DNA from: Amanita rubescens
Taxonomy: Eukaryota > Basidiomycota > Agaricomycetes > Agaricales > Amanitaceae
NCBI GenBank assembly: GCA_015039365.1
Contig: WION01000185.1
Location: forward strand, 1 to 64,000
Length of the DNA: 64,000 nt
Reading direction: 5' to 3'
In this document: positions 12,041 to 23,518 of the stretch, piece by piece
Layout: every line of letters starts with the position of its first letter
How positions within the stretch are numbered: the first letter of the stretch is position 1
The notes under the pieces: model-generated
What the model was told of the DNA's origin: nothing
Database searches by the model: none
What the model saw: the letters and a program-made list of their open reading frames with translations, nothing else
Translations under genes and position numbers: made by a program

Positions 12041-13445
12041 AAGGCCATTGTGGTCCTATGACCTGGAACATAACACACGTGCCGAAAGCATGTTTTCACC
12101 TCCGTCATACGAATTGATATCGTTCCTAAAGTCCTGCGAATCCCCGCGCGATGCCGTACCAACATTTATGTCTCACTTCAAGATATATAGGTTCATCGAC
12201 CGAAACAGATATGTTCTCCGTTAATTTCTCTATGCACAGTTTACACATGCGCTGCACGCTGTTATCCCGTCGAGCTGGACGATTGCTCAATTTCATGTTC
12301 TCTCTGCATGCATTGTATTCGCGCATCATTCACATTACCACTCACTCACGCAAAAATAGGATACCGACCTTTTTCATCACGAATGTCAATCATACTTTCA
12401 CTATAGTTTGGATTACTGAAATATCGCACACTGCATTACGTCTCACGCAGCATGCATCTTAGGTCGTTGAATTTATTTATCATCATCATTGGTTTCTGCA
12501 ACACATGACCGGTTTTTCTTCAGTTTAGTGATATTGTCCATAGTTGCTTTCATTATTTACTATATAACATACCCGTTTTGCGTTCGATGTGAGAAAGCCC
12601 GAACACACGCGATCGCCCACCGCTATCGTCATATTTGGCAGGTCGGCATCGATGAATTGACAACTTGATGGCTTTTCTTCAGCTAATCACCGGGCTCTTC
12701 AGAATAGCTATACCGTCTTGTTGAATGCTCGAGTTGCTCAATCCGGGAACGCCGATCTTATCTGGCGTCCCGACTATTTTTACTCGCATCGGTACCGCTG
12801 GCCGGCGACCCTCCGGTTCAACAATGCGCACCCAACTCCACTCTCCACGCTGCTCCATGCCGCCTCCGAGCCTGACCAAACTTGGAACGTTGCTATCTCC
12901 AGAAGAGTCAATTTCAGCGCATCGTGTGAGAATCTTTAGTTCATCCCCATCTCATCGCGTCTCACCTCCGGGGACTCGTTATCATTTGAATTGCAGCAAC
13001 AAGTTGTGTCCACTCAGCAAGGTACTGAGTTGACAGCTCTGACTGCAAAACGTTGTGCCGTCACATCATCCACATGGTCCTGTACCCTTCAAAACATTTT
13101 CTATTGTATTGAAAAACCTTACGACAGCGCTTATCTCGCTTCTGATGCCTTTAAAGAGGAGCTTGGAGTTGATGACGTGCCTATCTGTTGCCGCGCCGCC
13201 ACAAATCAAGGTCTGGTCGTTATCGGTTGCCCTTATGGAACGAAGCCTTAGGATATATAAAACTCGAAACGCCGCTCGATGCCTAATAATTCCCTCCCTT
13301 TTGTGGCACCTTCCTTGGGAAGGACCGTTTGGCACACCGGTAGGGCGCTCGTCTCTTTCGGTGACCGTACAATCATCGCTTAGATTCTAGGACCGCTTCC
13401 TGATCACCTCATCGGCATCAAGCCTAAGCCTAATCACGCGACCTC
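12041..13445. other. No supported gene
   Basis: AT-rich from 12200 to 12600. A plus-strand segment around 12990-13250 has codon-like texture (SDAFKEELGVDDVP) but no start, splice pattern or family that I can recognise. Confidence 0.4.
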
Positions 13446-15955
13446 ATGGGCTTACTAAAGAAGCTAGAAGTGAACCGGGCCCCCGGTTTAACGTACAGCC
13501 AACAGTTCTTAAGCGTACGTGTTCGACGCTGACGCTGCCTCACTTCCTTCATTTCCCTGTTTCTTGATGTTGCTTGATCCGCTCAAATCGCTCATTAGAA
13601 TGAAGACTTGATGCCAGTACCGCCTGAGAAGCGCAAATGGGCTGGGAGGAACTTTATATTCTTGTAAGCATGACAATCGGGTTACATCGCTGTCAACATC
13701 ATTTGATATGAACTGCTCCTCAGTTGGATAGCAGATAGTTTCAACGTGAACACGTGAGTGACAAATTAACGTTGAGATACGACCGTGGTCGACTTGTTTT
13801 GGTATAGATGGATGATTGCATCGTCCATGATTCAACTGGGCCTATCTTGGTGGCAGGCGTGGATATGCGTCTGGGTCGGCTACGGTTTTGTTGGGCCGTT
13901 TGTCGCGTTGAATGCACGTCAAGGTGCTCTATTCCACATTCCCTTCCCCGTGGTCATCCGTACGAGTTTTGGTTTGTTCGGAAGCCTTTGGTGCACATTT
14001 AACCGCGGTGTAATGGCGTGGTGCGTGGTGCTTCCATTTGTTGGGAATTCTATTGACTGGCTGATAAAGCATTTGGTATGGCGTGCAAGCAAGTATCGGA
14101 GGCGACTGTGTCAGGGTAATGCTCAGATCCATGTGGCCAAGTGTTAACAACATCCGTACGTCTTCTTCTCCACGGCGACCGCGATGTGACTTGGACTCAT
14201 TGAACTAAACAGCGAACCATTTACCCGTCTCGTCTGGAACAACAACTCGAGACTTCATGTGCTTCTTCCTCTTCTGGTTAATTTCGCTCCCGGCCATCTG
14301 GTTCCCAATACATCAAATGTACGTCGCAGTTTGTCATTTTGGCTCTCACATCATTCGAGGAACGCTCGTTTACACGCTATCACCAGCCGTCACCTCTTTA
14401 CAGTCAAAGCCATCGTGGCCCCGACAGCTGGCATCGTTTTCTTCATTTGGTGCATAGTGAAAGCGAAAGGCGTTGGGCCCATCATATCTCAACCCGCGAC
14501 GGTACATGGCTCCGAGCTGGGATGGGCAATGATTGTCAGTCTCATGTCATGCATAAGCAACATGGTTACTCTCATTGTGCAAGTATTCCTGCATGTTCAT
14601 CGTGACTGGGATACGAGATTAACCAATGTATCTGAAACAGGAATGCCCCGGATTTTGCGTCTCGAGCAACGACGCCATCCGCTGCGCTTTTTCCCCAGCT
14701 CTTCTCAGTCCCGATCACATTCTCGATCGTCAGCTTCTTGGGCATTATTGTTAGCTCGTCGAGCATGACAATTTACGGGGAAGCGGTTTGGTCTCCCCTT
14801 GATTTATTGGATAAGTTCTTGGATGGGAAGCCTTCTCATGCGACGAGGTTTGGAGTACGTGTGCCATTCATCAATTAGAAAGATCGTGTCGAAATGACGG
14901 TTCTCTGTTTAGGTATGGTTCATCTCAGCGTCATTCATAATCGCACAGGTACGTATCACAAGCATATATGGCATTATTACCGCCAAGACCGCTAAACACA
15001 CGTCATCTTTAGCTTGGGTGAGTCTCGGCCTCCTGGTTCTGACGTTTGCTGACCATCACCTCCTAAAGCATGAATATATCCGCAAACTCTATCAGCGCAG
15101 GTTGCGATCTGACATCTCTCATGCCGCGTTACATCGTGCGTTCCTAACTAAACACCTTAGTTCACGTTTTCATTTCCCGACGTTCTTTTTAGAACATCAG
15201 ACGTGGGGGTTACATCGCAGCCATCGTAGGGATTTGCATGATGCCGTGGAATCTTCTTAAGAGCAGCAGCGAGTTTACTAATTATCTTTCTGCTTATTCT
15301 GTGTTTTTGAGCTCCATTACGGGCGTCATGGTCAGTATCCCACTGCTCTTGCTCACGTTTGCGATTTTCTCATCAAACACCACGCGCAGATTACGGAATA
15401 TTATATTATAAGGAAAGGTCACTACCGCATAGTTGACTTGTATGACACCAAAAGGGACGGATGGTACTGGTACACGTATGGTATTAATTTCCGGTGAGCA
15501 TCGTCTTTTAAAATAAACACCCCCTCGAGGACCTCACTCGTCCCTTTCCTCCACGCAGCGCATATACAGCGTATATTGCGGGAATCCTCATCAATGTTGT
15601 CGGATTCGCTGGTGCCAGTACGTCTTCTTTCCTCCCTCCAACGCTTTTCCTCGCTCTAACTCTTCCCGTCACTATAAAAGCTGGACGACACGTCCCATTG
15701 GCTGCCACGCGTATCTATCAGTTGGCTTTCTTTACCGGTTTCGGTGTCTCTTCCATCGTTTATTATCTTCTCAACCGTGCGTTCCCGGTCCCAGGCAGAG
15801 CAGACAGGTTTAAAGAGGTTGACGAATCGCATTATCTTGATGAGATGGATGGGAGGACGGATTGGGAGGAAAGGGAGGAAAGTCAAGAGGAGGAGGACAA
15901 CGTCAGCACTAGCAAGAGTAAAGACGATGGGTTGTTGATTTCGGTTGATGTTTGA
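13446..15955 (+). CDS. NCS1-family permease (Fur-type, uracil/allantoin-like)
   Basis: Plasma-membrane nucleobase:cation symporter of the fungal Fur group. I can chain 15 exons with consistent phases: 13446-13514, 13599-13663, 13724-13753, 13808-14020, 14070-14155, 14213-14318, 14387-14578, 14641-14854, 14913-14948, 15013-15017, 15069-15135, 15193-15330, 15390-15493, 15559-15617, 15681-15955. Family hallmarks in order are [110 protein letters not shown] and [12 protein letters not shown]. The product is about 520 residues with many hydrophobic segments, the usual size. Two oddities: exon 10 is only 5 nt (CTTGG), and the intron 14579-14640 uses a GC donor. No frameshift was found. A decayed paralogue lies at 58024-60440. 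The substrate is not deducible. Confidence 0.88.
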
Positions 15956-17187
15956 ATCTAGCGACCCGTGCGTAAATGTGAAGTTGAACTTTTTTTTTTT
16001 TTGGATTTTCTATTCGACGATAGGCGACTCCGTGCTTGCTTTCGAACTTGCGCGGGCATCTTCGAAAATCGCTCATTGAAAGAAGTGTTCTTGTGAATAT
16101 ATAGCCGAGAGAATCCGTGCGCGTATGACGTTAGGGGTTCTTCGACGTCTCTTCACGTTCACAAATATAGACTTTGAGGCTTCTGGACTTGCACGTTCCA
16201 TGACGACCAACGGCTTTTTGTTCTCATGGTTCCTTCGAATTCCGCTAAGCGAGTCAAAGCTCTGCCGACCGCAGTCGTCCAATTATGGCGCAGGGATAGA
16301 GACCGGTGCGAACATTCTAGGCTCTGGATCAAGGTTAATTTTGTTCTCCGATGGTAGATCGACTTTTAAATAAACTCTCACGAGTGCATGTTGACGTTTT
16401 TCGAGGTCGTTGATGCTATCGATAGTTCGGGGACATGTGGAACTACACGTTCCGAGTACGGGGCTGGTAGTACCGAGACGCAACCAACTACTGTCGACCC
16501 TGGCGGTTTACCGGAACGCAGAAGGTCACCTGCGTACTTGAAACGCCCTGCAGTGACGGAGCTTCTCGAGGAGGCCTCGTGCTTTGGTATTCGTGGTCCG
16601 GTTCAACACCGGTACGCCGACTTCTGGGCAGTGGGCACGTTCAAACGGTGGATGATGCATATCATGGGGAATAGACACTGTGACTTCGAGTATGTCTTGT
16701 GCTTCGAATTCCGTACTGAGCACTGACCTTGTAAATTTCCACATTAGAGATACCAGAAATGTCATTAGTTCATCGACCACTCAGCCATAATTCCACATGT
16801 CCCTTTTCTTTGCAAGATGTGTCTTCAAATCTCATTTTCCGGATGGCAGATGAACAACATCGTTACCTCCCACCGCTAGGCAGCTTGGAAGTTGCCTCAC
16901 GCTCGGAGGCGACCGTTCAATGCGAGTAAACAAAGCGGAGGAAGGAACGTGGGTTTTGACAGGAGGTGAAAAGGAATACTTAGTGAGTATGCAAGGTGCG
17001 ATAACCGTGTGCTGAAGATGCAATATTTACGTCGTACGAACGGCCATGATGATTCTGAATTCTCGCCCGCAAAAGGCCGATGTCTTAAAATAGCTCCATT
17101 ACTTATGTAATAACACGCTATCTTCTATAGCCGCTACTAGTAGAGCGCTCGAAGCAACCAGGTCAAGGCCCTTCTTACTCTACACAA
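15956..17187. other. Intergenic, no supported gene
   Basis: Contains a T11 tract near 15990 just downstream of the permease gene. Several short frames (16125-16373, 16388-16726) lack family resemblance. The last few hundred bases should carry the promoter of the ALYREF-type gene; no clear TATA is seen. Confidence 0.4.
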
Positions 17188-18078
17188 ATGCAAGCACAGA
17201 ATCGACCTGTTCGCTTCAACGGCACCGTCAGCTCAAAACGTCATCTTCTTGGAAATCGGGCAGGACATGCGCCCCCTGCCTGGCGGAACCAAGGTGTCGC
17301 AGTTCCGGCGGCTGGCAATGCGACTACAAATGGGAAGGGAAAAGATACGGGGAGCAAGATTTTATTGAGTAAACTGCCATTTGATGTGGGTGACAAGGAG
17401 GTTGAGGTATGTGTCTTGCCCTTGGTGCCAAAAACGGAACGCGGACAATTTTTTTTCTCCCTTGCGATAGGAATTGTTCAAGAAGACAGTGGGCCCTCTG
17501 AGAGACGCGTTTTTGATATACAATTCTCAAGGAAAGTCGAAAGGGATGGCCGTCGTTACGTTTCAACGGCCTGGAGATGCTGCGGTTGCGAGAGCAAAGT
17601 ATGATGGAAAGATTGTTGATGGACGTGAGTTTCCCATTTTGGATTTGTGTGCTTTGGAGGGGGGATGGTGTTGACTCCGTTGGATAGGGAGACCGCTGAA
17701 AATCGAGATTGTGTATGATGATGGACCTCCTGCGGGTGCTGCTGCCGCGATCTCTGGACAACCGTCTTTACTTGATCGAATAGGTCAAATAGCAGGCAAT
17801 CCTGCGCACAAAACAGCTAAAGTTGGAGCTGCACAGACGTATTTACCTTTATCTTCATCTCGCGTTTGTGTAGTGACATTTTCCTCAGGCAATCGCTAAT
17901 GGTAGCGCCGGTTACTGTTGCACCAGTGCCTCCTCGTCGCATACGGCAAAAGAAGGGACCCAAGAGACTAAAGAAACGTGTGGAGGAACATACCCAATCA
18001 CGTCAATCTGCATCGAAAGAAGACCTTGATAAGGAAATGGACGAGTACAGAGCTGAGGCGGAAGCGATTTTGTCTTGA
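17188..18078 (+). CDS. ALYREF/Yra1-type mRNA export factor
   Basis: Nuclear RNA-binding adaptor that links mRNA to the export machinery. An N-terminal basic Gly/Arg-containing stretch leads into one RRM: KILLSKLPFDVGDKEVE (RNP2) in exon 1, then ELFKKTVGPLRDAFLIYNS and KSKGMAVVTFQRPGDAAVAR (RNP1 region) in exon 2, then RPLKIEIV. The C-terminus has a basic patch (RRIRQKKGPKRLKKR) and ends with KEDLDKEMDEYRAEAE, matching the UAP56-binding C-terminal motif of REF proteins. Introns: 17407-17470 (GTATGT to GATAG), about 17624-17689, and about 17845-17889 (GTATTT to CCTCAG). With these the frame stays open to TGA 18076-18078. The start at 17188 is the first ATG; a further upstream exon cannot be excluded. 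Confidence 0.85.
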
Positions 18079-18164
18079 CCTCACTGCGCGCGTCTCGGGT
18101 TGCTGTCTGGACAATTGGCTTGGAATACCCGTGCAGGTTTCCGGTTGTACTGATATATAGTTAT

Positions 18165-18195
18165 TTTCATTTTTCATTTTCATTTTCATTTTCGG
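18165..18195. repeat. (TTTTCA)n microsatellite
   Basis: About five imperfect TTTTCA units lie in the 3' flank of the ALYREF-type gene. Confidence 0.85.
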
Positions 18196-18295
18196 TTACG
18201 TTACACTCCATGCGTTCCGTATTAGCAGTACTACCTAATAATCACAATAACTTGAATCTTATCTAAGCGCCGCATCTTGAAACACAACACCCACG

Positions 18296-20763
18296 ATGGT
18301 CGCACCGCTCTACACGACAGACTCTGGGCTGCTATTCCACGCAGGAAAGATCCTCATCCTCACCGTCGGCCTTCCAGCACGCGGAAAAACGCATATATCC
18401 CGCGCTCTAGAACGTTACCTACGATGGATGGGTGTCAAAACTCAAGTCGTATCCCTCGGCGATTACAGGCGCAAGACTCTCGGAGGAGCTCAGAAACTTC
18501 CAAGTGACTATTTCACTCTCGGTGAGTTCCTGGTCTTTGGTCTTTGTCTATGCTACTTCCAGAATCGTTCCACTGATGTTCTTTTCCCCACAGGCCAAAA
18601 GAGTCCAGAAACGCTCCAATTGAGAAAGACAGTAGCAGATGGATGCGAGAAGCTGATATGGAACTTTTTCGATGGGGGAGGTCAAGTCGTCATTTACGAC
18701 GCGAACAACGGGTCGAGAGCGTCGAGGCAGTCTATCACAGAAAAGTTTGATAAAAAGAAGATTCATGTGATTTACCTAGGTGAGTCTACCAGTTTGTTTC
18801 GTTATGGGGGGATGTGGTGCTTACTCTGTATGCGCTGCAGAAACTATTTGCGATAATAAGGAAATCATCGAGACGAATATTAGAAATGTCAAGATATCTT
18901 CTCCTGATGTGCGTTATGCGTATTACAGCTCGGGGTTTGAGAATTAATGGATGGAATAGTATCGAGGATGGGATCCAAATGCCGCTGTGAAAGACTATTA
19001 TCGGCGTATCAATGACCACGAAAAGTTTTATCAGACTGTAGAAGAGACTGAGTGGCCTTTTATCAAGATAATAAATGTGAGTTACGCTGATTATGCTCGT
19101 GTTGGATGATCCGTAATCGTTGTAGGTCGGGGAAAAGATAGAAGTCAACGTAAATATCCAAATTTACATTGTCAATGATGCGGCTTGCTGAAATTCTATA
19201 CCAGAATATTCAAGGATATTTGCAAGTAAGCAACGTTCTGAGTATAATACCGTTCTGGATCGCCGACTCGGACTTATTAGAGCAGAATCGTCTTCTTCCT
19301 CATGAATATCCATAACAGATACAGAACAATTTACTTTGCACGAGTAAGTAGAAGTTGCTCCCATACACTACCCATTGATGAGTCTAATGAGCCTCGCTCA
19401 TAGTCTGGTCAATCGCTACTTGAGCATTCATACAAGGCCGATTCGGATCTCTCCCCGGTAGGCTGGGACTACGCCGAGAAACTGGCAGAATTCGTACTCG
19501 AACGGAGAGCCAAGAATCTCGAAGCGAGAGGCATAGATCCCCGCAGAAGGCAGACTGGTCGTACGTACAGGTCAGTTTTAATCCCTATTGTCAAACCCGT
19601 ACTGATGGACGTAGATCTGGACATCCACGCGACGTAGAGCGCACCATACCGCATGGCCGTTCCTCGCCGCTGCACAAGCTTCGTTGGGCAGTACGACAGC
19701 ATCTACGACCATATCGACGCCAGCGGAACCCCCTATGCCGGTTCCCACATTGACATTACCACCACGCCGACCGAACCTTGTTTCAATCTCCACAGGCACC
19801 CGCACATCCATCCCCATTGGGACGAAGCGCCATCGCATCTCCAATCTCCGTCCCATGGTGTATTCTCTTCCTTATCCTCAGCAGCATCAATGACAATCTC
19901 TATCTCACCCCACTACTCCCCCTTCCCCCTTCTCATCTCCGCCTTTACCTCCTCTAGCTTCTGCCAACCCAGCAATGGTCGCTTCTCCCTTACTTAAAGT
20001 CAAGGTTGTAGAGAAACCGCAGATGTTGGAGATTAACCCTGGAATATGGGACGGATTAACTCCCAATTTGGCAAAGAAGTATTATCCTGGGGATTGGAAA
20101 CGGTTTGTCAAAGACCCGTATAGTTATAGGGTTCCGAGAGCAGAGAGTTATCATGATTTAAGCAGTAAGTCGGGTTTCCGAATTCTCATCTATAAATGCT
20201 GAAAAAAATTGCCGCGATGACAGTCCGATTGGAACCTGTATTAATCGAGCTAGAACGTGAAAAAGAAGACTTGTTGATTATCGGACACGCATCCGTCATT
20301 CGGTGTTTATTGGCGTATCCTCATCGGCCTGCCCGCATCTGAAATCCCCGCGATCGAAGTGGCGCGCGGAGACCTACTCGAAGTCGTACCAACGTCGTAC
20401 GGCGTGGTCAGCCAGGCACACCATTTCTGGGACGGACCGGGGCGGATAGAGGAAGAAGTGTCGGAGTGTGGCGTCGAGTCTGAACATACCGAGGACGAGG
20501 AAGTCTCTCCGGAGGGAGTCGTGCACAAGGTGAAGAAGGTCCGGCAAGTGTATCGCGATGTCAACAATTTTTATGAGAATTATGCGGAGGATACGAAGGG
20601 TAAGAGGGTGCAGCTTGCTTCGGCTGTGATGGGAGATGGTAAGGTTGGGATTGCAAAGACGGAGATGGACACGGTGTTGAGGGCGGTTGGTGGGATTAGT
20701 GTTAAGGGATCGGAAGTGAAGAAGGATCCGGAGGTGAGTGAGCATGTCTCGATGGATACGTGA
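18296..20763 (+). CDS. 6-phosphofructo-2-kinase/fructose-2,6-bisphosphatase homologue, with frame breaks
   Basis: Sets the level of fructose 2,6-bisphosphate, the activator of glycolytic phosphofructokinase. The kinase half has the P-loop GLPARGKTHISR, GDYRRKTLGGAQ, QVVIYDANNGSRASR and DNKEIIETNIRNVKISSPD. The phosphatase half has IYFARSGQSLIEHSYKADSD, EINPGIWDGLTP, RAESYHDL and GHASVIRCLLAY. Nine or more short introns are clear (for example 18522-18593). In the phosphatase active site the usual RHG catalytic His is Ser (RSGQS), as known for yeast Pfk26, so bisphosphatase activity is doubtful. Single-base breaks occur near 19555 (before WTSTRRRAHHTAWPF) and 20319 (AYP-frame to IGLPASEIPA); the link between about 19890 and 19975 is unresolved. 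It is either a recently decayed gene or one with assembly indels. TGA is at 20761. Confidence 0.75.
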
Positions 20764-21294
20764 GGTTTTGGGTGGGAAACCGGTGTAATCAATAGGAAGG
20801 TAAGAGTATCGATATCGTTTGTACGCGCGACTCACTGGCTAATGACTCGAAGGTACTTTTAGATTGGAATTGCTTAAGCACTTGTGGCTTGCATCGTCTA
20901 CTATGTGGAATTGAATTCGGTATGGGCATACTCGGCGTCCGAGAGTTTGCAGGTATGAGAGAATGACAGCATCATCTACATGACGCTGTTAGTAAAACTG
21001 AGAAGAAACACCTGGTATCCCGGGATTCCAGCTTTCCTTTCACTTTTCCCACATTGTTCTCTCTCCATATAATTCCATCCATTGCTGTACTTTCACCTCG
21101 GTCTGAATATACTGTGAGAGAGTTTCACATACTACTGCCTTCTCATACTGACGTTCATTGTGTAGTCTCTTCTATCTTAGGTACTATACTAGTCTGAATA
21201 TACAAGACTGAGTTTCCATTCAGCATGGGACATATATTTAAGAACCCCTCGCTCGCTCCTGATCGCATGTGATGGGACAGATGGGCTCCAGTGC
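20764..21294. other. Intergenic, no gene seen
   Basis: AT-rich DNA between the PFK-2 homologue and the rearranged block at 21.3 kb. No coding segment is supported. Confidence 0.4.
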
Positions 21295-21577
21295 TCCCGA
21301 TGCTCTCCGAGCTCTCTTTGTTGCACATCTAGCCCTTCAGCAACAGCGCCGATTTTGGCAGCTTTGGTGCGGGTGCTTCCTCGGCAGAAGGGGTATCGTG
21401 GAAAATGGCGAGATAACGAACGACAGGAGGGATCACGTAGCTTAGGTTAAAAGCAACAAACTTGGAGAAAGGGGAATGTTGAGCGAAAACGAGTGACGCG
21501 CAGTAAAGTCGGAAAGTCAGGTTAATGTCACGTGTAGTCAATTTATAGTTTGGAATTTGCGAATAGTCAGAGGCCAT
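21295..21577 (-). pseudogene. Rearranged fragment of the securin-like gene
   Basis: On the minus strand, promoter and exon 1 sequence of the 10.99 kb gene is repeated with about 80% identity. ACGTGACATTAACCTGA corresponds to the upstream region, then IPPVVRYLAIFHDTPSAEEAPAPK corresponds in two parts to PPVLRSFAIFQDTP and EEAPAPKQPKLALSLKK. The copy loses its ATG (ATG to ATC) and stops after LLLKG. It is fused directly to the identical 38-bp block that in the parent lies upstream of the promoter, so segment order is swapped. Non-functional. Confidence 0.75.
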
Positions 21578-21961
21578 GGGTGAATGAAATTACTGTGTAA
21601 AAATAATTGCACTCTGCCAGAATTGAACCCTCAACCATGATAAACAATCATTGCCACACATTCCATTAGACTATATTGCTGTTGGTAATGTTGGAAACAG
21701 AATAATTAAGAACCATTTCTTAAGCCACTGACCTTCCGTACCTTGTCTACAGTTGAAGTCAAAGGGAGAATGAGCAGTTGACTAGTTCCAATGGCTCTTA
21801 ATTAATCTGTTGGCATCATTTTTCAACATGGGTATAGTCTAATGGAATATCTGGCAATGATGTTTTTCGTGGTTGAGGGTTTATTGTGGTTGAGGGTTCA
21901 ACTCTGGCAAAGTGGAAAAATTTTTACACAGCAATTTCATTTACCCACGGTCTCTGACTAT
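21563..21961. mobile_element. Palindromic MITE-like element with tRNA-like arms
   Basis: The two ends form imperfect inverted repeats of roughly 110-130 bp: ATAGTCAGAGGCCATGGGTG at 21563 mirrors the end at 21961. Both arms share AATGAAATT-CTGTGTAAAAAT, TGCCAGA-TTGAACCCTCAACC, CATTGCCA and ATTCCATTAGACTATA. Read outward-in, each arm has a TAGTCTAATGG box and a GGTTCAATTCT (or GGTTCAACTCT) box about 45-65 nt apart, resembling tRNA A and B boxes. There is no ORF and no clear target duplication. The length (399 bp) and structure fit a non-autonomous DNA transposon or a folded-back tRNA-derived repeat. Confidence 0.6.
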
Positions 21962-22160
21962 GATATGACTATGCCCCAGACTACACGCGACATTACCGAC
22001 TTTATTGAGAGTGACGGGGGAAGAAAGCGACGGAGGGATGGAGGAAGTGACGGAGAGTTTTATGACCTAAATCGGAAAGTGGACACGTGTGCCTTTTACC
22101 TGTCCACCGACTCTCGATACATTGATGCCTCATCAGATCAACTTCTTGAGTCCCAGTCGC

Positions 22161-22167
22161 TATAAAG
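22161..22167 (+). promoter_or_regulatory. Putative TATA box of family gene F1
   Basis: TATAAAG lies 80 bp upstream of ATG 22241 of the gene that follows, a spacing compatible with a fungal TATA element. Confidence 0.45.
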
Positions 22168-22240
22168 CAGGAACCAAATGACCCACACACTCAGATACCC
22201 TTTTTGTGCGTGTATATCTTCATTTCTGCCTTCTTCACTA

Positions 22241-23379
22241 TGAGTTCTCTCATCACTACCACCACCGAATGCAACTCCCTTCCCCATGTAGGCACCCAAA
22301 TGGCGGTTGTCGTCTGGGTCCAGTTCGTCATGATGGGCTTACAAGGCTGGACCTTGCAAAGCATCGCCATGTGGCTCGAACTTACGAGCTATCGGCTTGA
22401 AAAAGCGTATCATTGCAAATCCACCACCCGTAATCAACACGAATTCGTCATTTACGAGTTCACCAATGAACACAAGAACAAGCTGGAACTGCGTTCCGAC
22501 CGCTCCGTTGGCGAGCGCAAAGATGGTTCGTCCTCTTCTTCGTTCAGTATTGGTGTTGGTGGGTCTGCCCCCCTCCCCCAAGTCATCGCCAATATCCAGA
22601 TCGTCCTGACCTCATTCATCAGAAAATGAAAGGAACTCCCATGTGTCCAGTTCTCCATCAAATAACTCGCTTTCCTTTCCGTCCGACCTCAGCTCGAACC
22701 AGCATCTGGCCACCGATACAGTTGTCCGGATCAAAGGTCACCCCGCTCGCTGTCAAGTTTTGAGGACCATTACGTTCGATGGTGACCGTTCATTACGCCC
22801 CAGCCTCTGGGATGTCATGATCCTGATCCTCGTTGTGCACAATGATAGTGCCTTTTACACCCTTCTTAATCGGCAATGTTACTGGTTTGCCGATACTATA
22901 TTTGGCTCCCTAGAAAAGTGGGCAGCAAATCACAACAATGGGACAGTGGTTACAAGCGAGAAAAGGTGCGCGAAGTGGGGGATGCGCCGAGGATCGACTG
23001 GAAGCCGTGGTATTGTGACGGTTCATCGTCGCAATGCACTGCACATTGATAAGATCTGGGCAGACTTCGAAGAGGAGAGGGAAGCTATGACCCACCAGGT
23101 AAGTTTTTTCTTCTTAATTTTCTGTTGGCGATGCTGATGGAAGGAATTCAGAAAGATGAATATGAGCGAGCGAGAACGGAGGAGATCGAAAAAACGAGAC
23201 AACTTGCTGACGAAGTGAGAGAGCTCAAACAGTGCCAATTGAAAAGTAAGGTTTGTAATTGCCAAATACTGCCAAACATGCAACACCGTCGCTGTCACAG
23301 CACACATGATATCCACCGCTCATCTAGGCGTATCAGCTACAGCCTCTCAGACGTTCCCCAAAGGCGCAGGTCATACTAG
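22241..23379 (+). CDS. Unnamed family member F1 (globular domain plus coiled-coil tail)
   Basis: Member of a family present five times here (also 49069, 50761, 51547 and 55327); I do not recognise a named domain. The N-terminal part (MAVVVWVQFVMMGLQGWTLQ, SYRLEKAYHC, HEFVIYEF, KNKLELRSDR) is joined to a second segment (SLSFPSDLSSNQHL, LRTITFDGDRSLRPSLWDVM, HNDSAFYTL, QCYWFADTIFGSLEKW). A 53-56 nt intron (GTAAGT to TTCAG, about 23100-23152) leads to a charged tail, KDEYERARTEEIEKTRQLAD, likely a coiled coil. The two large segments are in different frames; a 100-nt intron from about 22526 (after RKD) to 22630 would join them in phase. The tail is shorter than in F3 and F4. Conserved Cys-Tyr-Trp-Phe and acidic motifs suggest a real protein, but the function is unknown. 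Confidence 0.6.
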
Positions 23380-23518
23380 GACTTTGATATCGTTAACTCA
23401 TACGAATATGGTCGTATATGCCCTGTTATCTGCCTAACTTCTCCCCTAGCACGTACCCTAGTTACATTTTCGCCACCTAGGCTCCTGATCTACCTGGTCT
23501 AAAGATACATTTCAAATC

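Noticed and set aside
21842..22165. 107-codon frame upstream of F1
   Set aside because: The first third is MITE arm sequence and the rest has no family features; more likely promoter region of F1.
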